Positions 19,078-28,595 are shown, numbered from the stretch's first letter. The stretch: DNA of 64,000 bases from Rurimicrobium sp040387755 (GCA_040387755.1 JAZKDB010000001.1:744001-808000); one strand, 5' to 3'. Numbers and translations are program-made. The notes: generated by a model from the letters alone, not told the origin.

Positions 19078-19097
19078 TTTTTGTTACAAACAGACTT

Positions 19098-21089
19098 ATG
19101 CTACACTATTATACGCCTTCGCTTACTCAATACAAACGTTTAGTGACCCGAGAAGTCCCCGTTGGCGATTTGATGCTTGGAGGAAATCATCCCATTCGTA
19201 TCCAAACGATGACAACCACCGATTCAATGGATACTGAGGCTACAGTGGCTCAAACGATTCGTTGTATAGAAGCCGGTGCCGAATTAGTCCGCATCACAGC
19301 CCCCAGCAAAAAAGAAGCCGAAAATTTACTGGAAATAAAAAAACGTGTTCGTGCAGCAGGATTTACCACACCACTTGTGGCAGATATTCATTTTACACCT
19401 AATGCTGCAGAGATAGCCGCAAGATTGATTGAAAAAGTGCGTGTGAATCCGGGTAACTATGTAGACAAGAAGAAATTTGATTTTATCAATTATACCGATG
19501 CTGAATATTTTGCAGAAATAGAGCGTATCCGTGAGCGTTTTACCCCTTTAGTAAAAATCTGCAAAGAACATGGGACAGCTATGCGCATTGGCACCAACCA
19601 TGGTTCGCTGAGCGACAGGATTATGAGTCGCTATGGTGATTCTCCCATAGGTATGGTAGAATCGGCACTCGAATTTTTACGTATTGCCCGCGAAGAAAAT
19701 TATCATCAGATTGTGCTCAGCATGAAGAGTAGCAACCCTCAGGTAATGGTGCAGGCTTATCGCCTTTTGGTGCAGAAAATGGATGAAGAATTTGGGGAAT
19801 GTTATCCCTTACATTTGGGTGTTACCGAGGCAGGTGACGGTGAAGATGGCCGTATCAAAAGTGCTGTGGGTATTGGTACTTTGCTGGAAGATGGAATTGG
19901 AGATACGATTCGTGTATCATTGACCGAAGATCCCGAATTTGAAGTACCTGTTTGCCGGGATATTATTGCGAAATATGCAGCACCTTCCAATGAAAGAATA
20001 ATTGTTCCATCGATTGAAAAATTACCCTACGACCCCTTTTCTTACCAGCGTCGCAAATCATTTGCGGTACAGAATATCGGTGCTAAACAAGTGCCTGTAG
20101 TCATTGCCGACCTGAGTAAAGAAGAAACGATAACTCCTAAAACATTAGAAAGTATCGGTTATCATTATGATGAGCCGAGCGATAAATGGAACATCGGCGA
20201 TCAGGCAGCAGATTTTATGTTTACCGGAAATCAAATTCCTGATTTTGCCTTACCCGGCACTTTGCGTGTTATTGTTTATCCCTCAGCAATCAACGAAAAT
20301 ACAGACCTGCAAAAGGTTTTGCCCATTTTTGATATAGCCGAATATGCTTCAGCAAGCTACAAAAGCAAGCAACTCAATTTTGTGATGCTGGATTGCTATA
20401 GCGACGACAATACAAATGCACATCTGGAATTATTAAAAGATATTGATGCCACAGTAGTGCTTTGTCTGAGCAGTACCAACGACAATACTATGCAGAGTGT
20501 CCGCAGGATGTTTGTGGAATTAATGCAGCTTAAAATAGACAACCCAGTCGTCATCATTAGTGATAGCAGTGGACATACTCCTGATGAGCATCTGGTGAAA
20601 TTGGCGACCGATACAGGTGCTCTTTTGCTCGATGGTTTAGGTGATGGAATATGTCTGGGATATGCTGCCGACGCTACAATGGATGATGTGCAAGCCAAAG
20701 GCAGAACTTATTTACCGGTTAAAGATTTAAATCAATTCAGCAACAATACGGCTTTTTCTATTTTACAAGCCACACGTACCCGCATCAGCAAGACAGAATA
20801 TATTTCCTGCCCTAGTTGTGGCCGTACTTTATTTGATCTTCAGGAAACAACAGCTAAAATCCGTGAAGCCACGCATCACCTCAAAGGGGTAAAAATTGCG
20901 ATTATGGGTTGCATTGTCAATGGCCCGGGTGAAATGGCAGATGCCGATTTTGGATATGTAGGAAGTGGGGTAGGCAAAATTTCTTTGTACAAAAACAAAG
21001 ATGTAGTGAAGAAAAATGTACCCAGCGAAATAGCTGTTGATGAATTGATACAGTTGTTGAAAGACAATGGTGCCTGGGTGGATAGGTAA
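19098..21089 (+). CDS. ispG: 4-hydroxy-3-methylbut-2-enyl-diphosphate synthase, long form
   Basis: Penultimate enzyme of the MEP isoprenoid pathway, reducing MEcPP to HMBPP with a [4Fe-4S] cluster. 663 aa. An N-terminal TIM barrel (VGDLMLGGNHPIRIQTMTTT; later GTNHGSLSDR) is followed by an inserted middle domain of about 250 residues. The C-terminal cluster domain has SCPSCGRT and MGCIVNGPGEMADADFGYVG. The three-domain form is typical of plants, Chlamydia and Bacteroidota, unlike the ~370 aa E. coli protein. The ATG at 19098 is chosen because it follows the promoter; a TTG at 18978 would extend into the upstream gene. dxs of the same pathway lies 12 kb away. Confidence 0.95.
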   Translation: MLHYYTPSLTQYKRLVTREVPVGDLMLGGNHPIRIQTMTTTDSMDTEATVAQTIRCIEAGAELVRITAPSKKEAENLLEIKKRVRAAGFTTPLVADIHFTPNAAEIAARLIEKVRVNPGNYVDKKKFDFINYTDAEYFAEIERIRERFTPLVKICKEHGTAMRIGTNHGSLSDRIMSRYGDSPIGMVESALEFLRIAREENYHQIVLSMKSSNPQVMVQAYRLLVQKMDEEFGECYPLHLGVTEAGDGEDGRIKSAVGIGTLLEDGIGDTIRVSLTEDPEFEVPVCRDIIAKYAAPSNERIIVPSIEKLPYDPFSYQRRKSFAVQNIGAKQVPVVIADLSKEETITPKTLESIGYHYDEPSDKWNIGDQAADFMFTGNQIPDFALPGTLRVIVYPSAINENTDLQKVLPIFDIAEYASASYKSKQLNFVMLDCYSDDNTNAHLELLKDIDATVVLCLSSTNDNTMQSVRRMFVELMQLKIDNPVVIISDSSGHTPDEHLVKLATDTGALLLDGLGDGICLGYAADATMDDVQAKGRTYLPVKDLNQFSNNTAFSILQATRTRISKTEYISCPSCGRTLFDLQETTAKIREATHHLKGVKIAIMGCIVNGPGEMADADFGYVGSGVGKISLYKNKDVVKKNVPSEIAVDELIQLLKDNGAWVDR

Positions 21090-21215
21090 TCTTGAGTTGA
21101 AGATTTGAAAGTTTGAAGATGAAATAATTGTTCAAAAACAAAAATGGTTCATATCATTTTTACTTTATTTCTCGTTATTACACTTTCAGTCCTTTGTGAT
21201 AAATTTAAAATTGAA

Positions 21216-22016
21216 ATGAAAAGACAAAACCCACTCATGCTCAGCATTCCTAAACCCTGCAATGAAAATTGGGCAGAGATGAGTGTGGTTGATAAAGGTA
21301 GGTTTTGCAGGCATTGCCAGAAGACGGTTATTGATGTCTCCAATTTGGACGATGATGAATTGATGCAATTTCTTTCCGCGCAAAAGGAAAGCATTTGCCT
21401 TCGTGCACTTAAAATCCAGACCAACCGGCCATTTAACCAGCCCGTTTCAATACCAAACAAATTCGCTTATACCGCAGCAACAATTGGGTTTTCACTGCTG
21501 CTGCTCGCAGGTGGGAATTCCTTTGCCAGAGCTCCATTTCGACCGGAAATAGTCCTTGCCTCGGAAGATAAAAGAGACCCTTTTATGCAAGCGCATGACA
21601 GTGTGTTGCTACAAGGATATGTGGTCGATTCTTCAAGGAAAGCAATACCAAACGTTGTCATAAAAATCATTTCCGATTCATCTCAATATTCCGTTGTGAG
21701 TTCAGATACAGAAGGATGTTTTAAGGTTTGGGTGTCTAAAAAAATGATAGAAGAAGAAAGACTTTTACTGGAAACGGAACATCTTGCTTATCAAAAGCTA
21801 CGACTCAGACTTAAAAAAGATTTGACAGAACAATCAAATTCCCTACTTTTAAATTTGCAGCCATCAATCACGCCATATCAAATTACGAACATCAACACTA
21901 TCCAGACACATATTATGGGAGCCTTTTATAATCCTCAACCGATATTGCCAATAAAATTTCGTGTTATTCCGGCATATAATAGTAAAAAGTATAAGATTCT
22001 GAAGAAAAAGAAATAG
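21216..22016 (+). CDS. Cys-motif / membrane / carboxypeptidase-regulatory-like protein, paralogue 1
   Basis: 266 aa from the ATG at 21216, chosen because its N-terminus aligns with that of the next gene. Layout: a cysteine motif of about 60 residues (IPKPCNENWAEM, GRFCRHCQKTVIDVSNL, later SICLRA), which looks metal-binding (C...CxxC...C). A hydrophobic segment follows (YTAATIGFSLLLLAGG), then a beta-rich domain starting LLQGYVVDSSRKAIPNVVIKI, like the carboxypeptidase regulatory fold of TonB-system proteins. The domain order suggests a cytoplasmic cysteine module and a periplasmic sandwich. No function is known to me. Confidence 0.65.
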   Translation: MKRQNPLMLSIPKPCNENWAEMSVVDKGRFCRHCQKTVIDVSNLDDDELMQFLSAQKESICLRALKIQTNRPFNQPVSIPNKFAYTAATIGFSLLLLAGGNSFARAPFRPEIVLASEDKRDPFMQAHDSVLLQGYVVDSSRKAIPNVVIKIISDSSQYSVVSSDTEGCFKVWVSKKMIEEERLLLETEHLAYQKLRLRLKKDLTEQSNSLLLNLQPSITPYQITNINTIQTHIMGAFYNPQPILPIKFRVIPAYNSKKYKILKKKK

Positions 22017-22026
22017 CTAACGCCCA

Positions 22027-22806
22027 ATGAAAAAGCCAAAACCACTCATCCTTGAAATCCCTAAACCCTGCAATGAAAGTTGGGTGGAGATGCGGTCTGT
22101 GGGTTTAGGCAGGTTTTGTACTCATTGCCAAAAGATTGTTACCGATATTACCCGAATGAGTGATGCACAAGTTATTCAGCTTTTTCAAAAAAACTCAGAT
22201 ACCCATTGCATTCGTGCTTTTGCCTCCCAACTCAATCGACCCATTAATTTACCTTTACAAGAACCCACCCGTTTTTACCGCATTGCGGTTGCATTGGGTT
22301 TAACTCTTGTAATGGCAGCAGCAGCCGATACTTATGCCCGTCCAAGGCCGCCGCTTGTGGAGCAACATTATTTATTAGGAGATGGGGACACTACAAAGAA
22401 AGAAACTGTTGATGGAGACACACTAGCAATTAGAGGTGTGGTTTTGGATGAAACCAATAATCCCTTTCCCGGAGTGGTGGTTAAAGTAATGCAAGGTGGC
22501 TTAATAAAGGGAGGGACTGTTACAAAGGATGATGGCAGTTTTGAAATAGTAATAAAAGAAAGGGATATTAATAATTATCAAATTTCAGTTTCTACTGTGG
22601 GTTACAATAATAAAGTATTGCACATTTCGAAGAAAGATTTTAATACAATTTTTAGTATTAAAATGAACTCAGCCGATGTTCGTATGATGGGCGCTTTACT
22701 CGATATTTCCCCACTTAAACTTTCACCTGAACTTCAAAAACCTCTTTTAGAACCTCCCGGAAGAAAAACCTACAACGCAAAAGACTTAAAAAACTTTGGA
22801 TTATAA
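22027..22806 (+). CDS. Cys-motif / membrane / carboxypeptidase-regulatory-like protein, paralogue 2
   Basis: 259 aa, 10 bp after its paralogue and with the same order of parts. The cysteine motif reads IPKPCNESWVEM, GRFCTHCQKIVTDITRM and HCIRAF. A hydrophobic segment follows (IAVALGLTLVMAAAADTYA), then IRGVVLDETNNPFPGVVVKV...GTVTKDDGSFEI, a clear CarboxypepD_reg-like repeat. Spacing of the four cysteines is the same in both. The end of each protein keeps MMGALLDI / IMGAFYNP, so the duplication covers the full length. Probably co-transcribed; function unknown. Confidence 0.65.
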   Translation: MKKPKPLILEIPKPCNESWVEMRSVGLGRFCTHCQKIVTDITRMSDAQVIQLFQKNSDTHCIRAFASQLNRPINLPLQEPTRFYRIAVALGLTLVMAAAADTYARPRPPLVEQHYLLGDGDTTKKETVDGDTLAIRGVVLDETNNPFPGVVVKVMQGGLIKGGTVTKDDGSFEIVIKERDINNYQISVSTVGYNNKVLHISKKDFNTIFSIKMNSADVRMMGALLDISPLKLSPELQKPLLEPPGRKTYNAKDLKNFGL

Positions 22807-22822
22807 AATTTAAAAGCAACAA

Positions 22823-23506
22823 ATGAAAAAACTAACATTATCCTTACTCACACTGGCTCTTAGTAGCACTTTATCTTTCGCACAGCGCACCAAAATTGCT
22901 ATTACTACCGAAATGGGCAAAATCGTGATGGAGCTTTATGACGAAGCACCCAAGCACCGCGACAATATGATTAAACTCTCCAATGAACATTTCTTTGACA
23001 GCACTTTATTTCATCGCTGTATTCCTAATTTTGTGATACAAGGTGGAGACCCCAATTCTAAAAATGCCGCTCCGGGTGCCATGCTCGGCAATGGAGAAAC
23101 AGGCTATCGTATAGATGCCGAATTCAACGATTCGCTTATTCATAAATATGGTGCACTCGCTATGGCGCGCGATAACAATCCTGCCAAAGCATCTTCCGGT
23201 TGCCAGTTTTATATTGTAACGGGTAAAAAATTAACCGATGATGAATTGAATTCTTTGGAGCAAAGAAACAACCGTAAATACTCAGCCAGCCAAAGAGAAA
23301 TTTACAAAACAAAAGGCGGAACAGCCTTTCTGGATGGTGGATATACTGTATTTGGTGAAGTGATTGAAGGAATGGATATCGTTGAGAAAATCTCCAACGA
23401 ACCACGTAATCAGATGGACCGTCCTTTAAAAGATATGCGTATGCTGAAGGTAGAAGTGATTGAACCCAAAGCCGCTAAGAAGAAAAAATTTCTGGGTATT
23501 TTCTAG
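22823..23506 (+). CDS. Peptidyl-prolyl cis-trans isomerase, cyclophilin type, exported
   Basis: 227 aa with a signal peptide (LTLSLLTLALSSTLSFAQ), so probably periplasmic. Cyclophilin core: VMELYDEAPKHRDNMIKLSN, FHRCIPNFVIQGGDP with the catalytic Arg, GALAMARDNNPAKASSGCQFYIV, and VFGEVIEGMDIVEKI. It speeds proline isomerisation during folding of exported proteins. A segment between the two halves (LEQRNNRKYSASQREIYKTK) is the insertion common in Bacteroidota members. Confidence 0.92.
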   Translation: MKKLTLSLLTLALSSTLSFAQRTKIAITTEMGKIVMELYDEAPKHRDNMIKLSNEHFFDSTLFHRCIPNFVIQGGDPNSKNAAPGAMLGNGETGYRIDAEFNDSLIHKYGALAMARDNNPAKASSGCQFYIVTGKKLTDDELNSLEQRNNRKYSASQREIYKTKGGTAFLDGGYTVFGEVIEGMDIVEKISNEPRNQMDRPLKDMRMLKVEVIEPKAAKKKKFLGIF

Positions 23507-23524
23507 TATTTAAAAATTGGAATA

Positions 23525-23908
23525 ATGACTATTGACGAAAAAATCCATCAGGCCTACAGCGATTCCAGTAATTATCTGGAGCTTGTGCAAATGCTGATAG
23601 CAGCCGGTGTACAAAGTTATACGGTAGATGTGGCTACCGACATTAAATTGTATCATTTAAACGACCATTCCACCGTTTTGCACAGTCAGGAAAAAGCTCC
23701 TCGAGTTATTACCGATGCAATAAATGTAGAGCGTGTAAAAGAATGCATCAAAGCCTCGCAAGCACGACAAATGAGCTATGCAGATTTTATGCCCGCCATT
23801 GCAGAGGCAGGAGTACGCTTCTATGATGCCGTATTAGCCGGGCCAAATAAGCGAGTGAATTATATAGGCAATGGTGGAAATTATGAAGAACTAATCCCGA
23901 TAAACTAA
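23525..23908 (+). CDS. DUF1398 family protein
   Basis: 127 aa protein resembling the YbcV/DUF1398 family, judged from QMLIAAGVQSYTVDVATDIKLY and the end AEAGVRFYDAVLAGPNKRVNYIG. No signal peptide or membrane segment. Function of the family is unknown. It sits 18 bp after the cyclophilin gene, and its stop overlaps the next start (TAATG), so it is translationally coupled to the hydrolase. Confidence 0.75.
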   Translation: MTIDEKIHQAYSDSSNYLELVQMLIAAGVQSYTVDVATDIKLYHLNDHSTVLHSQEKAPRVITDAINVERVKECIKASQARQMSYADFMPAIAEAGVRFYDAVLAGPNKRVNYIGNGGNYEELIPIN

Positions 23909-24591
23909 TGCAGGATATTATTTTACTTCATGGCGCTATTGGTGCCGAAGATCAGTTATTGCCGCTAGCTGAGGTACTCACCCATAAAAAATTTAAGGTG
24001 CATCACTTTTCTTTTTCAGGACATGGTGGTCAATCTTTTGCTCCTCATTTTGGTATTGAACAATTTGCTGCCGAACTATATCAGTACATTCTGGAACGCA
24101 ATATGCAACAGGTCAATATTTTTGGCTACAGTATGGGCGCTTATGTGGCTTTGTATCTGGAATCTCAAAAACCAAATCTGATTGGGAAAATAGCTACCCT
24201 TGCAACTAAATTTGATTGGACACCAGAAGGCGCTGTCAAGGAAGCGGCAATGCTGAATCCAGAAACTATTCAGCAGAAAGTACCCAATTTTGCACAGGCT
24301 TTGCAACAACGCCATGGGGAGCAATGGGTGGAATTGTTAAACAAAACAGCAGCTATGATGCTGGAATTGGGTAAAGAACCTTTGTTGACAGCTGATTTGT
24401 TGAAAACAATAGAGAGCCCAGTATTATTGGGTTTGGGAGATAAGGATACTATGGTAAGTCTGGATGAAACCAGAAAAGTTTATGCTGCTTTACCCAAAAC
24501 CAATATGTACATGCTACCGAATACCAAACACCCGATTGAAGGAGTGAAAGTGGAGTTGCTGGCTGCTATCCTTGCAGATTATTTTGGATAA
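23908..24591 (+). CDS. Alpha/beta hydrolase
   Basis: 227 aa. Opens with IILLHGAIGAED, the oxyanion-hole HG. The nucleophile elbow is GYSMG (about residue 73), an acid residue is likely in LLGLGDKDTMV (about 178), and the catalytic His is in PNTKHPIEG (about 205). Hence a complete Ser-Asp-His set. The substrate cannot be told; short members like this are often esterases or acyl-transfer enzymes. It ends at the strong bidirectional terminator. Confidence 0.85.
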   Translation: MQDIILLHGAIGAEDQLLPLAEVLTHKKFKVHHFSFSGHGGQSFAPHFGIEQFAAELYQYILERNMQQVNIFGYSMGAYVALYLESQKPNLIGKIATLATKFDWTPEGAVKEAAMLNPETIQQKVPNFAQALQQRHGEQWVELLNKTAAMMLELGKEPLLTADLLKTIESPVLLGLGDKDTMVSLDETRKVYAALPKTNMYMLPNTKHPIEGVKVELLAAILADYFG

Positions 24592-24626
24592 GAAAAGCCT
24601 CAGTTCAAAACTGAGGCTTTTCTTAT
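24588..24626. terminator. Bidirectional terminator, 18 bp perfect stem
   Basis: Arms ATAAGAAAAGCCTCAGTT and AACTGAGGCTTTTCTTAT pair without mismatch around a 3 nt CAA loop. They carry A/T tracts that act as the U-run in both directions. It overlaps the hydrolase stop codon and ends 8 bp from the convergent lpxD stop. Confidence 0.92.
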
Positions 24627-24633
24627 CGTTCTA

Positions 24634-25584
24634 TTATTCAGTTACTTTTTTCAACTTTTCCCAAATTTCAGGAATCTGTTTAATCCAAAAAAGCTCCTTC
24701 ATTTTTTCTTTGGCGGGCAGGGCAGGAGTTCCAAAAACTGTTTGCCCTTCGGGTACATTAAAGCCCACTCCGCTCTGTGCATTCACCACTACTCCTTTTC
24801 CGATGACCAGTGATTTGTTGAGCCCCACTTGTCCCCAAAGTGTTACTTCGTCACCAATGATAGTTTTACCCGCAATGGCTACCTGTGCAGCAATCAGGCA
24901 GTTTTTGCCCAACACTACACCATGGGCAATATGTACCAGATTGTCCAGTTTGGTGCCAGCTCCAATGATGGTATCGCCACTTACACCTTTGTCAATTGTG
25001 CAATTACTACCAATTTCTACAGAGTTGCCAATAATCACCCGACCACAGGATTCCATTTTATCGTATTGAATCTCACGTTCTTTACGACGTTTAAAATAAA
25101 AGGCATCTGAACCAATTACCGTACCTGAATGGATAATTACATTGTCGCCAATTTCTGTATGGTCGTAAATCGAAACATTGGGGTGTATCAGGCAATTCCT
25201 CCCAATTTTGACGTGATTGCCTACAAAAACATTCGGCTGAAGATGAGTTCCCTCACCAATTGTTGCGCTGTCACTAATCAATTTATCCGACTTCTCAAAT
25301 GGTCGGAAATGTTTGGCAATTTTTACATAAGCTGCAAAAGGATCATCTGAAATCAGCAGTGTTTTTCCTTCGGGGCAGTCCACTTCTTTGTTGATGATAA
25401 TGGTTGTTGCAGGAGAATACAGGCATTTGTTGTAGTATTTTTCAAAATCTACAAAAGAAATATCACCGGGTACTACTTTATGAATCTCATTGACACCCGT
25501 ACAGATTTGCTCGCGGTTACCCACCAATTTTGCTCCAATAAAATCAGCCACCCATTGTACAGATATTCCTTGCTCAAAACGCAT
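24634..25584 (-). CDS. lpxD: LpxD-like UDP-3-O-acylglucosamine N-acyltransferase
   Basis: 316 aa left-handed parallel beta-helix acyltransferase that adds the N-linked acyl chain in lipid A synthesis. An N-terminal LpxD-type domain (VQWVADFIGAKLVGN, VPGDISFVDFEKYY) is followed by hexapeptide repeats from about 105 (IGEGTHLQPNVFVGNHVKIG, IGDNVIIHSGTVIG). The catalytic His lies in NLVHIAHGVVLGKN. Bacteroidota often carry a second LpxD-like gene, and the C-terminus here (PALPAKEKMKELFWIKQIPE) is the usual helix. Start: the ATG at 25584 gives MRFEQGISVQWV; longer starts lack support. Confidence 0.85.
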   Translation of the reverse strand: MRFEQGISVQWVADFIGAKLVGNREQICTGVNEIHKVVPGDISFVDFEKYYNKCLYSPATTIIINKEVDCPEGKTLLISDDPFAAYVKIAKHFRPFEKSDKLISDSATIGEGTHLQPNVFVGNHVKIGRNCLIHPNVSIYDHTEIGDNVIIHSGTVIGSDAFYFKRRKEREIQYDKMESCGRVIIGNSVEIGSNCTIDKGVSGDTIIGAGTKLDNLVHIAHGVVLGKNCLIAAQVAIAGKTIIGDEVTLWGQVGLNKSLVIGKGVVVNAQSGVGFNVPEGQTVFGTPALPAKEKMKELFWIKQIPEIWEKLKKVTE

Positions 25585-25637
25585 ATTGTTTCCTATTTTG
25601 CACAAAAATACACGCATCCTGCTCATAACCATTTTTT

Positions 25638-26468
25638 GTGTCACAAAAATTATTCAGCAATATCAACGGAACGCTTGTCCCGGCCAGCGAAACTGAAATA
25701 AACAGCAGTAATGAAGCTGTGCGCAGCCGATATGGCCTGTATGAGACCATGTTGATGCGTGATGGTATAATTGAATTGGCAGATTTGCATTGGGAGCGGC
25801 TTTGGACTGGAATGGCTGTTCTTGGATTTTCTTTGCCGGAATTGTATACAGCAGATTTTTTTGAAAAACAGGTTCAGGAATTGGCGGTTTTAAAAGGGGT
25901 ACATTCATTGGGCAGAATCAGAATTCAGATTTATGCAGAAAGCAATGAACAACCCTATCAGCCTTTTTTCTACATTGAAGCAACTGCTGTAGAATTGTCT
26001 ATGACCCAATGGAATGACAAAGGCCTGATTGTCGGAATATTGGAAGGATTCAGAAAGCCAATTCACCTGGCGAGTAACAGTAAAATCAGTCACAGCCAAC
26101 ATATTCCTTTGGCCAGAAAAGTGATGGCCGAAAACAGTTGGGATGATGCACTGTTGTTGAATGCCGAAGGTCGAATTATTGAAAGTTCGATGGCGAATTT
26201 ATTCTGGATAAAAGACGGACAGTTTTATACCTCACCTTTATCTGAAGGCTGTTTGGCTGGGACAATGCGTGCCTGGATTATAGAACAGCTCAAAAAACAG
26301 CAGTTTTCATTGACAGAAAAGGCATTGAGCGAAGAGGAATTGCTTCAGGCTGATGAAGTATTTTTAACCAATAGTATTCGTTTTGTCCGTTGGATTGAAC
26401 AAATAGGAGAGACTCATTTCACCTATCAAAAGACAAAGGCATTCTACGATCAGATTGTTGGACTATAA
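25638..26468 (+). CDS. Class IV aminotransferase (BCAT/ADC lyase family)
   Basis: 276 aa PLP enzyme of the branched-chain aminotransferase / aminodeoxychorismate lyase fold. Features are the N-terminal YGLYETMLMRDG, a probable PLP lysine in HLASNSKISHSQ (about 145), and DDALLLNAEGRIIESSMANLFW with the conserved Glu. The end reads GCLAGTMRAWIIEQL. Length and the divergent first motif favour a PabC-like lyase over IlvE, but this is not decided. The GTG at 25638 is the only start that keeps the N-terminus; it is divergent from lpxD. Confidence 0.8.
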   Translation: MSQKLFSNINGTLVPASETEINSSNEAVRSRYGLYETMLMRDGIIELADLHWERLWTGMAVLGFSLPELYTADFFEKQVQELAVLKGVHSLGRIRIQIYAESNEQPYQPFFYIEATAVELSMTQWNDKGLIVGILEGFRKPIHLASNSKISHSQHIPLARKVMAENSWDDALLLNAEGRIIESSMANLFWIKDGQFYTSPLSEGCLAGTMRAWIIEQLKKQQFSLTEKALSEEELLQADEVFLTNSIRFVRWIEQIGETHFTYQKTKAFYDQIVGL

Positions 26469-26471
26469 GCG

Positions 26472-28595
26472 CTATTTTTTCTTTTTCTTCCCTTCTTCTT
26501 CTTCTTTTTTGCGTACCACCACCCATTCTTCCAGCAAAACTTTAAAAGGCATTTTGCCAATCATGATTACCGCATATTTGTCCTTTAGCTCGCTTAAAGT
26601 TCCTACCTGATGATTGGCCTTGTGACGCATTAAATCCCCAATTTTAGCTGCTCCACCCACGATTTCAAAATTCTTATCGGCCTTACGCGCCGCACTTTGG
26701 TTACTCTGAATCTGCTTCTTTTTAAACAGCACCGACTCAGCATTTTTAATCACCTCATTTTTGTTTTCACTTTTCTTCCAGTCGATGATGATTTGCTTGA
26801 AATTACGCTCCATTTCGCGCAGGTAATCCAATTCTTCTTTCTTGATGAGATTCTGCAATTTCAGGGCGTCCTGTTGCTGTTTGACACGCTCTTTATCATT
26901 CAAGTGTTCAAATTCCTTCTTTAGTTTTTCATTGTCCTTCAACAATTTGCTCAGTGCCTTTTCTTTGTCAGATAATTGTATGACTTGTTGCTCAGTCTGC
27001 AGCAACATTTTATCCAGTTTGAAATGCCCCCTTTCAGTCAATTGCTTAGCACGGCCAATAATTTTAGCATCCAATCCACTGCGCTGTGCAATAGCGAAGG
27101 TGTAGGAGCTGCCGGGCTTACCGATAGTGAGTTGGTACAAAGGTTCCAGCTTTTCTTCATCAAAAGCCATGGCCCCATTCATAATACCATTGACTTTTCC
27201 GGCCATCACTTTGAGGTTGAGGTAATGGGTAGTGACAATGCCCAAAGCGTGTTTCCTTGCGAGTTCTTCTACAATAGCTTCGGCAAATGCACCACCCAGA
27301 TTAGGGTCGGAACCGCTTCCCAGTTCATCGATAAAAAACAGGGTTTTTCCATTGGCAAAATCCATGAAGTATTTCATATCGCGCAAATGGGCGCTGTAGG
27401 TGCTCAATTCATGTTCTATGGATTGGGTGTCGCCAATATGAATCATGATTTGCTTGAAAATCCCCATTTCAGAACTGGGGTCCACCGGCACCAATAGTCC
27501 TGATTGCAACATCAATTGCAACAGTCCCACAGTTTTCATCGTCACCGTTTTACCCCCGGCGTTTGGACCGCTGATGATGAGTATTCGTTGTTCCCTGTCC
27601 AGTTGGATATTGGTGGGGACAATGGTTTTGTTGTTGCGTTTGTTGTTTAAATAAAGAATCGGGTGGAATGCTTTGACCAGATGAACGCTGGGATGAGCGA
27701 TCAGGCGTGGCATAAAGGCATTCATATCTACAGCCAGCAATGCTTTGGCCCGAATGAAATCGTACAGGCCACATAAATGATAATAGCTTAACAGCTGCGG
27801 TTGAAATCCCGAAAGGCTTGCAGTAGTTTGGGATAAAATGCGATGTATTTCTCTTGATTCAGCACGTTCAAGTGAGAAGATTTCATTGTTGATTTCTATC
27901 GTTTCTTCGGGTTCAATAAATACGGTCTTCTGTGTGTCACTTTCGCCGTGCAAAATTCCTTTGACAATTCTTTTATGTTCGGCAGTAATCGCCACTGTTC
28001 TTCTGCCATTCAAAAATCCTTCTGAAATATCAGCCAGATAACCTTGCTTGCTCAGCTTGCGCAGGATGGTTTCAAACAATTTACGCAATTGGTTCCGCTG
28101 CTTGGATAATTCCATCCGGATGCTCATCAATTCTTTCGAGGCATTATCGCGGACATTTCCTTGTTCATCTACTACCGCATTCACTATTTCGACAACTTCT
28201 TTGTAATAATGAATTTTATCGGCCAGGGCTTGTAATTGCGGAAAAAGCTTGTTGTGACTGACAAACCAGTTCAGGATGCTTTTGATACTTAGGGATAAGT
28301 TACAAAGTGCCAGTAATTGTTCGCCCGAAAGGGTAGCGCCACTGATGGCTAAAAGCTGTAATTCCTTTTGTACATTTTTGGTAAAATCATTCGGGAAATA
28401 ATCGCTGCCACTCATAATAGAACGGTATTCGGATGTTTGCAGCAGGGCTTTTTCTATAAAGTCAAGACGCGAATTGATTTTGAGTTCGCGCACACGCTCC
28501 TTAGCCGCATCAGTACGGCATTTCTCCAATAATAATTGTTTGACTTTACTAAACTCTAACGAATCTCCCGCATTGGCGGGGTACAATTGCAGCAT
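26472..28595 (-). CDS. mutS2: Endonuclease MutS2-like ATPase, lacks Smr domain
   Basis: 707 aa. N-terminal MutS core/lever (FSKVKQLLLEKCRTDAAKERV) and ABC ATPase: Walker A IISGPNAGGKTVTMKT, Walker B TLFFIDELGSGSDPNLGG and the MutS signature region HIGDTQSIEHELSTYSAHL. A long coiled-coil arm (KALSKLLKDNEKLKKEF) is followed by a KOW-like beta part (VGTLSELKDKYAVIMIG). Typical MutS2 (~780 aa) then carries a C-terminal Smr nuclease domain; here the protein ends in EEEEGKKKKK instead. MutS2 acts in ribosome rescue or suppression of recombination; without Smr the nuclease step may be absent. Confidence 0.9.
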   Translation of the reverse strand: MLQLYPANAGDSLEFSKVKQLLLEKCRTDAAKERVRELKINSRLDFIEKALLQTSEYRSIMSGSDYFPNDFTKNVQKELQLLAISGATLSGEQLLALCNLSLSIKSILNWFVSHNKLFPQLQALADKIHYYKEVVEIVNAVVDEQGNVRDNASKELMSIRMELSKQRNQLRKLFETILRKLSKQGYLADISEGFLNGRRTVAITAEHKRIVKGILHGESDTQKTVFIEPEETIEINNEIFSLERAESREIHRILSQTTASLSGFQPQLLSYYHLCGLYDFIRAKALLAVDMNAFMPRLIAHPSVHLVKAFHPILYLNNKRNNKTIVPTNIQLDREQRILIISGPNAGGKTVTMKTVGLLQLMLQSGLLVPVDPSSEMGIFKQIMIHIGDTQSIEHELSTYSAHLRDMKYFMDFANGKTLFFIDELGSGSDPNLGGAFAEAIVEELARKHALGIVTTHYLNLKVMAGKVNGIMNGAMAFDEEKLEPLYQLTIGKPGSSYTFAIAQRSGLDAKIIGRAKQLTERGHFKLDKMLLQTEQQVIQLSDKEKALSKLLKDNEKLKKEFEHLNDKERVKQQQDALKLQNLIKKEELDYLREMERNFKQIIIDWKKSENKNEVIKNAESVLFKKKQIQSNQSAARKADKNFEIVGGAAKIGDLMRHKANHQVGTLSELKDKYAVIMIGKMPFKVLLEEWVVVRKKEEEEGKKKKK

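Noticed and set aside
18978..19097. N-terminal extension of IspG from a TTG
   Set aside because: It overlaps the end of the YfhO-like gene and precedes the TAnnTTTG promoter; the ATG at 19098 fits both promoter and family.
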